A stretch of DNA of 64,000 nucleotides from Holothuria scabra. Taxonomy: Eukaryota; Echinodermata; Holothuroidea; Aspidochirotida; Holothuriidae. The notes beneath the pieces are model-generated. The model saw only the letters and a list, made by a program, of their open reading frames with translations, did no database searches and had not been told where the DNA came from. The first letter of the stretch is position 1. Each line of letters starts with the position of its first letter. The stretch is taken from the NCBI GenBank assembly GCA_037179385.1, contig CM074185.1, positions 52,641,000 to 52,704,999 of the forward strand, in the 5' to 3' direction. This document shows positions 57,259 through 64,000 of this stretch, piece after piece. Both the position numbers and the translations under genes were made by a program.

Positions 57259-57433
57259 GAGCTTTAGATTTCACGACGCGGACCTCATCTACAACGCAGT
57301 GACGTCACTCCGGTGTTGCCCCTGAAAATTTACGACATGGTGTAGCGTTATACCGCGTTGCGCTCGAAATGGCATAAAAACTTATGGCGTCATTTCGTTG
57401 TAGATGAGGTCCGCGTCGTGAAATCTAAAGCTC
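57259..57433. mobile_element. Fold-back element with perfect 38-bp inverted ends (175 bp)
   Basis: GAGCTTTAGATTTCACGACG and the following 18 bases on the left are exactly inverted at 57396-57433. The palindromy continues imperfectly inward (GTGACGTCA versus TGGCGTCAT). No clear target duplication was found. Confidence 0.9.
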
Positions 57434-60400
57434 ACTATTGTCCCTACCGACTGGGACTAAAAAGGCGCACAAAGATGGCCGCCGTTGAAGCTATAAATTG
57501 TCTGATTCGACGTCAACTAAGTAATATTTTTAACAAAAGTTAAACTTCAATGGGGAACATTGTCATATTCCTGAAATATGTGAACCGATTTTGACATTAC
57601 CTTGCATTATTTTGACATATTTGCAAAATATCTTGTTTTGAGCTTGAATAAGTACAAACTTTCACAAAACCATAGCAGACAGCCATGTTGCTAAGCCTAT
57701 ACTCACACGTATACGATAGCGACAATCTTCTGTGCCTCTGTCCGTTGTAGAAACAGGGAACTTACATCTCCTGGTAGAAACTTCCTATAACAATGTAACA
57801 AATTACAACTTCTTTAACTTGTTACAATCATAGATGTAATTATTGTGCATAACCTTTCGTACGGGAAGGAATGAGACATATATTTGCAAATATACTCTAC
57901 TATCGACCATTTAAACTTTTTAAATGAAATAAACTTTTAAGTGCATGTGTGTTGTGCGATTCAACCCGCAGTGCAATGAATCTTTTTGTAGTATAATCCA
58001 CAATGCCAGGGTCCTATGGAGTTTAAAAAGAATAATAATTTTGCATTAACCTTCGTCTACCAAATTTCTTTTACACTTTACACATGCATCTCCATATAAT
58101 GTTCATGCCATCAAAATTTTCTTAAACCGTTAACCGATCAAATTTGAAGCAAAAATATATAAGCTACGTGATTCGTTCGATGCAAGAAACTCTTCCACTT
58201 GCTCCCTGGTTTATTTCGTTTAAAATATTTAAAAACAGGTTGATAAAACTCGGTTGGAAATAAACTAATGCAACCCGAGACTCTTACAAACAAACAATAC
58301 AGGTGAAAAGAGAAGAATCACTTTAAATACAACAAATCACCAAAGTTAAAAAGGGCAACAACAGTCTGACAGAAAATTTACATTTTTGTCCCAGTACCCA
58401 GTTTTCTTTAGTTTAAGGAAGTATGAAATTGACTTTTTACCAGAATGAATGAAGAAATATTGAAGACGTTCTTCAGGTAAGAAGGAACAATAATTTTGTT
58501 TCAATTATCGTCAATTAAACTTTCTGAATATTTGTCGGTTAAAAACACCACGCAGGTGGAAGACTAGACCGCGACCATGACAATGTAACCAATCACGACT
58601 TTAGGCCGTGATCATGGATCATTATTTTTTCAGTAGTTTTAAGTCAATAAATAAACGTTGGTGCTGATTTAAGTTACAAAATGGCAAAAAATTTCATTAG
58701 AGCTCTAAAAATAGAAACCACGTGAAAACACAATGAAGCAAGACAAACCTAAACAACAAGACAGTACATGAAAAGAAGATCATAAAAAAACATCTTAAAA
58801 TGACAACCCATAAAATAAGGGAACATTTGCTTTTGTGAGAGGTAATTATAATTATCGAGATAACTTATGCGACTTAACCCAAATCAGGAGTAGGCATGTC
58901 ATTTTTAAAGAGCTCAAAAGTTTAAAATGTAGTTTTGCGCTTTTCTACAAAACCACTCCATGTAGTTTTCTTCGTAGAATAGCGAAGTGAAAATAGATTT
59001 TTCACAAAACTATAAATTTGTCTGAAAATTACGGTTAGGGTCACGACCGTATGGGACACACACACACACACATACTCTCTCTCTTTCTCAGGGGGCGATG
59101 ACTTTCTGCCAACACCGGATCACACCCATAGGCGTAATCTCTGCCCCACTGAAGCACCGAAGTCTGCCCAATTCAGCAAGGTCTGACCAATTGGGAGGAT
59201 GGGGCTGCGACTCCGGCCCATCCGTCCCGTACGATCATAGTTAGGGTTAGAGATAAGGTTAGGTATAAGTGCAAAAGTGACATTTGACCTGATCTATAAT
59301 AATCCGGTGTCAGAATTTTAAAAAATGCGTCGAAAAGCTACTGTTTTGGAATTAGGCATTGAAATTGTGAGTGTGGCCTATTAGCTGATTAGCACGAATG
59401 AAATTCACCTCGTTTGGGCTGTTCGATGAGACGACGACGTAAGGTTCTAACCAAACAGTATAAAAGGATGGGAGTAGTAGAGCGCCACCTATTTTATTTA
59501 GTTACTAGTTTTTGACTTTGACTTTGAGTTTATTTCCACAGTTTGAATACAGTTTGTCAGTACAGCATTAGGTTCACACCAAAGAAGAAATCGGCTGTTT
59601 GCGGGCTCGATGCAATATTTCGGCTTTCGTGTGAATGCACATTAAGACATACATAAGAGTCATATCACGTACTAACCGGCAAAAGCGTATCAGTCAATTT
59701 TTTAGCTGGCAAAACTCAGACAATCTTGGACAAAACAGTTGGAACACCTCATGTCAGTGTGTGGTTTATGGTGCCGAGTACTCTTTCCACGACCTCTATC
59801 CCCTTTGAGAAGTTGTGTCCTACAGAAAATAGCGATTTACGAAACCCCCGTCCCCCAGTTCAATGTTGGGTACCAAAGAAAATGGTGCGTCCCGAATTGG
59901 CTTAATTATCTCCAACATTGCACGGGGGAGCGGGGGTGTTCCATCTAGTTTTGTCCAAGATTGTAGCTTATTGCGATAGCATATAGGAGAAGGCAGCACA
60001 GAAAATTGTTATGCACTATGCAGTCAATAATCCAATCATTTGGACGAAAAACTGCATTTTTGTTGACCGCCAACAGATGGAGAACAACAGACGCCCCTAT
60101 TGCCCCCTACTGTGTGAAAAGGTCACTCACAGGTCAAAAAAAAAAATAGAGAAGTATATGTGTAAATGTTTTAGAAATGTGTCAGATATAGCACTTCTTT
60201 ACTTCATCTCATGACTCTTCCAAAAAATTCTTCCGGTCCACTCTGCAGCTCGGACACTTTCTGGATGCGCACTGCTCTCAATATATATGAGCCTATGACG
60301 TGGTCTAGATAAACGTTTTAATGGCAGCCATTGTGCATTATCATGAAACCTGATGAGGAAACCAACTACGGTATAGTTTACCTGGCAAGTTGTTATTACG

Positions 60401-60757
60401 TGATTATCTGGAATTTTGCCTAGATATTGAGAAACTTTCTATATGATTCAAAGGCATGTAACAACTCAATCATTAAACAGTTTCAGATTTTTTTTCATTA
60501 TTTTTCAATGTGTTTTTTTAAAAGAAGAAAATCGTCATCTCAAGCAACAACTTCATCGGGAAGTTTACAGAAATCGGCACAACTCTTTGAATGAAATCAA
60601 ATCCAAAAAAAAAAGCATAAGGGGTAAATGTTACACAACATGCTCTGCAAATAATTTGATTACACTGTCACTGGGGTCTTGTATATTCACCAGGGTAGTT
60701 ACCCGAATCATATAAGATATGAGGCTTCTGAGCGTACAGGGTGAAACATCATCAGAC

Positions 60758-60784
60758 CAGGGAGTTGTAACTAACAACTTCCTA
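60758..60784. repeat. Short hairpin starting CAGGGAG
   Basis: CAGGGAGTTGT, a short loop, then ACAACTTCCT: the stem has one mismatch. Confidence 0.65.
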
Positions 60785-62972
60785 ATCAGACAGACTTCAC
60801 TTTGAAGAGGAAAGATTAAAATTCACTCCAAAAGGAGTGTGCCGACGAACCCAGCCCACTCTTTTGAAGTGTTATCCACTCTTCCATTTTTAGAGTTGTA
60901 TACTGTTTGTGATAGTGAAAACAAGGGCTGTCTTGTCAATTACTTTCGTTACACTTTAGTTACCCCCTGCACTTTCCTTAAAATCCGATCCACACGTGAT
61001 GCTGTTTTAATTTAAATAGACGCAATCAGAGGCCACGGAACGCCGAAAGTTTACAATTTCAACAGGTAATTAGTGTAAGCCGGTTTCAAGTGTCAGAATG
61101 TAACTGGCGTTAATGTTTTTTTGATGTAAAAAAGATTCAAAACCGTGAATATCACACCATTTTCATTAAAAGCCATCATAATGTCGACAAGTTTAAGGCA
61201 TACTTATCTGTTGTACACCCACATGAAATAAATAACCATTTTCAAATGAACAAATGTAGGACGGGGGAGAGGTATGACTGAGGTATTTGTCTTTCCAGTT
61301 CTTCCGTTCTTTGTTTTGAGGAATGATAGCAGTCGGTGGATATTTCTCGCCGGAGAGGTATCCTTAGAATATAACATCTTCGTGAAATTGTCTCCACTAG
61401 ACATCAAAACTACAGACTAGTCAATAATATAATTATCTTTATATTGCAACAAATTACACCTCATCAACCCTGTTACGTAAGAAAAGAGATATGTTAGGAA
61501 ATGATAAAATTTCAAACAAGTTTTCATTTTAGTGTAGTATCAACTGTAACTATTATCCCGACGGGTATTTTCACTAAGGCAGCGGCGGAGCTCGGGATTT
61601 TGGTCAGAGGGGCGAGAATGACCTGCAGAATGTTCAAAACGTAAAAAGGGAAGAGACAGGCAATTTTGATAAGTCATTGTCTCAGTCGCCCTGACCATGT
61701 AAACATTTCTTCACTATACTATGGGTTTTCATCTACTTGTCAACAGGTGGTTTTCCAGTTAATACACCCTTTAATGGTGTATAACCATGGGCCCAAATTT
61801 TACCCAGTTCCCTTTGTTTCAGGTCTCTGATTTTTACCAAAAGACAGATGAGCATATTTGTTTCTCCAAGATTTATATAATTTTTAAATCTCGGGGAGTA
61901 AAAGGCAGATATTGATACCATTTTTGTTTGTGGGTGTAATAAATTTCAATAGGTTCAGCTGCTCTTCGGAAGATATCACAGTAAAAACCAAAAGATGAAT
62001 TCATCTCATATTTCACAATGTGCGTAGAGTTCGGTTTGATCACGGACTTGATCACAAGATTATCACTTGTATAAAGGTACCCTTATGTTCACCAAATAAG
62101 TTTATTTTTCGTTTTAGCCGCACCCTTTTAGCAGTGACGCTCACAGGAATTGTGATATGGGGACCAGACGATGAATTCCCTTGACTGACATGGGTAGGGG
62201 TCTACCAGGGCAACAGGAATTTTTCGTCTTCGAAACTGGCTAAACGCAAACCGGTGTCTCCCAGTGACCAATTTAAAGGAAGATGGTGTACTTTGGTTGT
62301 TTCCATAGAGAGTTGGTAAAGTTAGGGTATTGGCTGGCTAACTGGCTAACGATAACCCTAATCCTTAATCTAATCCTTAAACCTAACAAAGAATACAATC
62401 GATACAGTACAATGACAACAGCCAATCTAGAAACACCTTGTTAAACAGTGCGCATCTCCCTAACATTTTTGCTCGCAGAGCAAAACCGAACTAGAAGCGG
62501 GCACTCCTGAGAGTGGAGTCCTGGTGGAGGGACAGATGGTGGTAAGAAAAAACGCCCAGGGGGGCAAGTCCGCCTCTTACCGCCAACACTGGGAGATGTC
62601 TTAGAAGAGGGGGCCCTACTTGGAAAATATGTTCCTTTTTTAGGGTGTCTGAAATAGAAAACGGTGCTATTTTTGAAACACTTTGAAGCAAATTTAAACA
62701 CGCATGACGACCACTGGGAATGCGCTCCTGTTGCTTGTTCAGACTTCTTCCCAGTGATTTCCCTCGGACTACCTCCGGAGGTGGGGCTAAGGCCATGCCC
62801 TCATTGCTAACGGTACTGCATTTTAGATTCCAATTAAAATATAAAACACTTGTCCATACACACCCATGGAAGACACATGGTAGTGATAGAATTTCTTTTG
62901 ACTGTGAGTGCGACTGTGAGTGCAAAAAAAGCAACTCCCTTTTAGTAATTCTGAACAGTTTCAATAATTGGA

Positions 62973-63006
62973 CAGGGAACTCTGTTTGATAAACAGTAAC
63001 TCCCTG
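62973..63006. repeat. Short hairpin starting CAGGGA
   Basis: CAGGGAACTCTGTTT, loop GATA, AAACAGTAACTCCCTG: a near-perfect stem. Confidence 0.7.
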
Positions 63007-63818
63007 CTGTGAGATTTTGACACAAACCGTGTGTGGGTGAGAGCGAGTTCGGTAATTCTTTAGGAAAGATGCGACTGTGGCGTATTTTACTTTCGTTGTA
63101 ATGTTGCAGGGAGCGCAAAAAGTTTTACAGATTGGGAAGGATTTACATACATGTGATCGTTTTCAAATGAATTGTGGTAGGAAATGATTAATCCTAGAGG
63201 AAATGTATCAATTAGAGGAAATGTATCAATCAGTCGAAAATACATCTGTTCCTATCTCCGTTGGAACCTATAGCTTAATTTAAAAAAATTGAAAAACAAA
63301 TCAGAATTTTCGTAAAAATCGATTGGAAGGGAAATGGGCCTCCTTTTCCTCCCAACACGTCCCATTGCCAATGACGGAGCTACTTAAAGGCGGGGGAGGG
63401 GTCCCCTTGGATTTGTCCTTACCCTCCACTTGCACCTCTCCAAGTTAGGTCAGTTTGGAGTTAGGGTAACAGAGAGACTTAATTTTTCATTCAGAGATAC
63501 GTTGAACCTTTAGAGACCTTTCGGGGGTTTGTCTGGCCCCTGGACCATCACCCACAGGAGCGAATATTTTGGGTCCGAAAATTTTTGCTCACCCGAAATT
63601 TTAGTTTGCCCCTCCCCCAGTTTTGACACTCTGGCGCTGCTACAACCATTTCCCAGTGGCATCTTCTATCATTCTAGAAGGCCCGTTTGTTCAAATCTCA
63701 AAACCCTAGCACAGGAAATTTCAACCTTTAACGAAAATGTGTTACAGTTCAAAGCAACTAGCCCCCATGAAGCCCCAAATCATAATGGTCACGCCCATAG
63801 ATCTTTATCTGTCGACGA

Positions 63819-63942
63819 TGGAGTAGGGAAAACAAGCCAGTGTCGAGCCACAACCGGGAAAAGGGCAGTTTGATTGGCTCGACTTGAACCGATTGGTTTA
63901 AAACTTGACCGCAAAATTCCATGTAACCAATCAACTAACCGA
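63819..63942 (+). repeat. SINE 3' half
   Basis: TGGAGTAGGGAAAACAAGCC, GAGCCACAACCGGGAAAA, TTGGCTCGACTTGAACCGAT, ending in CCGCAAAATTCC and CAACTAACC. The tRNA head is missing. Confidence 0.8.
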
Positions 63943-64000
63943 CAGTTAGCAATGGTAAGAAATTGCTGGGGTCTACCAGTACCGCCTAATCTCAGTGACA

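Larger units (their letters stand above)
57434..63818. other. Non-coding; decayed repeats
   Basis: No gene recognised. Seen: a CA repeat at about 59056-59070, a MITE B-like end relic at about 60820-60902 (CACTCCAAAAGGAGTG, CCACTCTTCCATTTTTAGAG), hairpins at 60758-60784 and 62973-63006, and a solo hAT-like end CAGCGGCGGAGCTCGGG at about 61582. Confidence 0.4.

Noticed and set aside
61582..61600. Another hAT-type element starting CAGCGGCGGAGCTCGGG
   Set aside because: No matching right end or 8-bp duplication found before the window ends; kept only as a solo end.

Overview
The window looks like a piece of nuclear genome from an invertebrate animal. It is AT-rich and mostly non-coding, with spliced exons, many kinds of DNA transposon, non-LTR retrotransposon relics and a tRNA-derived SINE. 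The repeat mix suggests a marine invertebrate, possibly a deuterostome, but I cannot name the species.

Region 1 (1-10.5 kb). An open reading frame on the minus strand starts at 174 and leaves the window at base 1; it resembles the start of a mobile-element protein. The last exons of a plus-strand gene follow (1316-1378, 4669-4812/4833, 7001-7143, 7797-7959, 8728-9471), with compatible phases, splice sites, a stop codon and an AATAAA signal at 10497. Its tail carries a clathrin-box motif and a DPF motif, so it is probably an endocytic adaptor-type protein, perhaps DENND1/connecdenn-like. One intron holds an 83-bp minisatellite.

Region 2 (10.5-20.1 kb). No convincing gene; SINE fragments and dispersed repeats.

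Region 3 (20127-43977). This is a nest of transposons. The outermost element is 23.85 kb, with 323-bp terminal inverted repeats and a 6-bp target duplication GAAAGG on both sides. Inside it is an hAT-type element (31034-43284; near-matching 8-bp target duplications). Inside that is a 9,351-bp Polinton/Maverick-type element (32047-41397) starting AGTAGTATAG and flanked by the 6-bp duplication CCTGAG. The Polinton is one giant palindrome: two inverted arms of 4.75 and 4.42 kb, each carrying a protein-primed family B DNA polymerase gene, around a 175-bp unpaired centre. Each polymerase copy is broken in a different place. The shape is what a fold-back product of protein-primed replication would look like after integration as one unit. 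A second hAT-type element (24522-26910), an hAT MITE (28498-28669), two TTAA MITEs and LINE pieces also lie inside the outer element.

Region 4 (44-64 kb). No recognisable gene. It holds palindromic TA-flanked MITEs, a fold-back element with perfect 38-bp ends, a third TTAA MITE, a SINE with recognisable A and B boxes, a LINE C-terminal relic, and a scattered set of tiny CAGGGAG hairpins. Exon and element boundaries were read by eye; identities are estimates.
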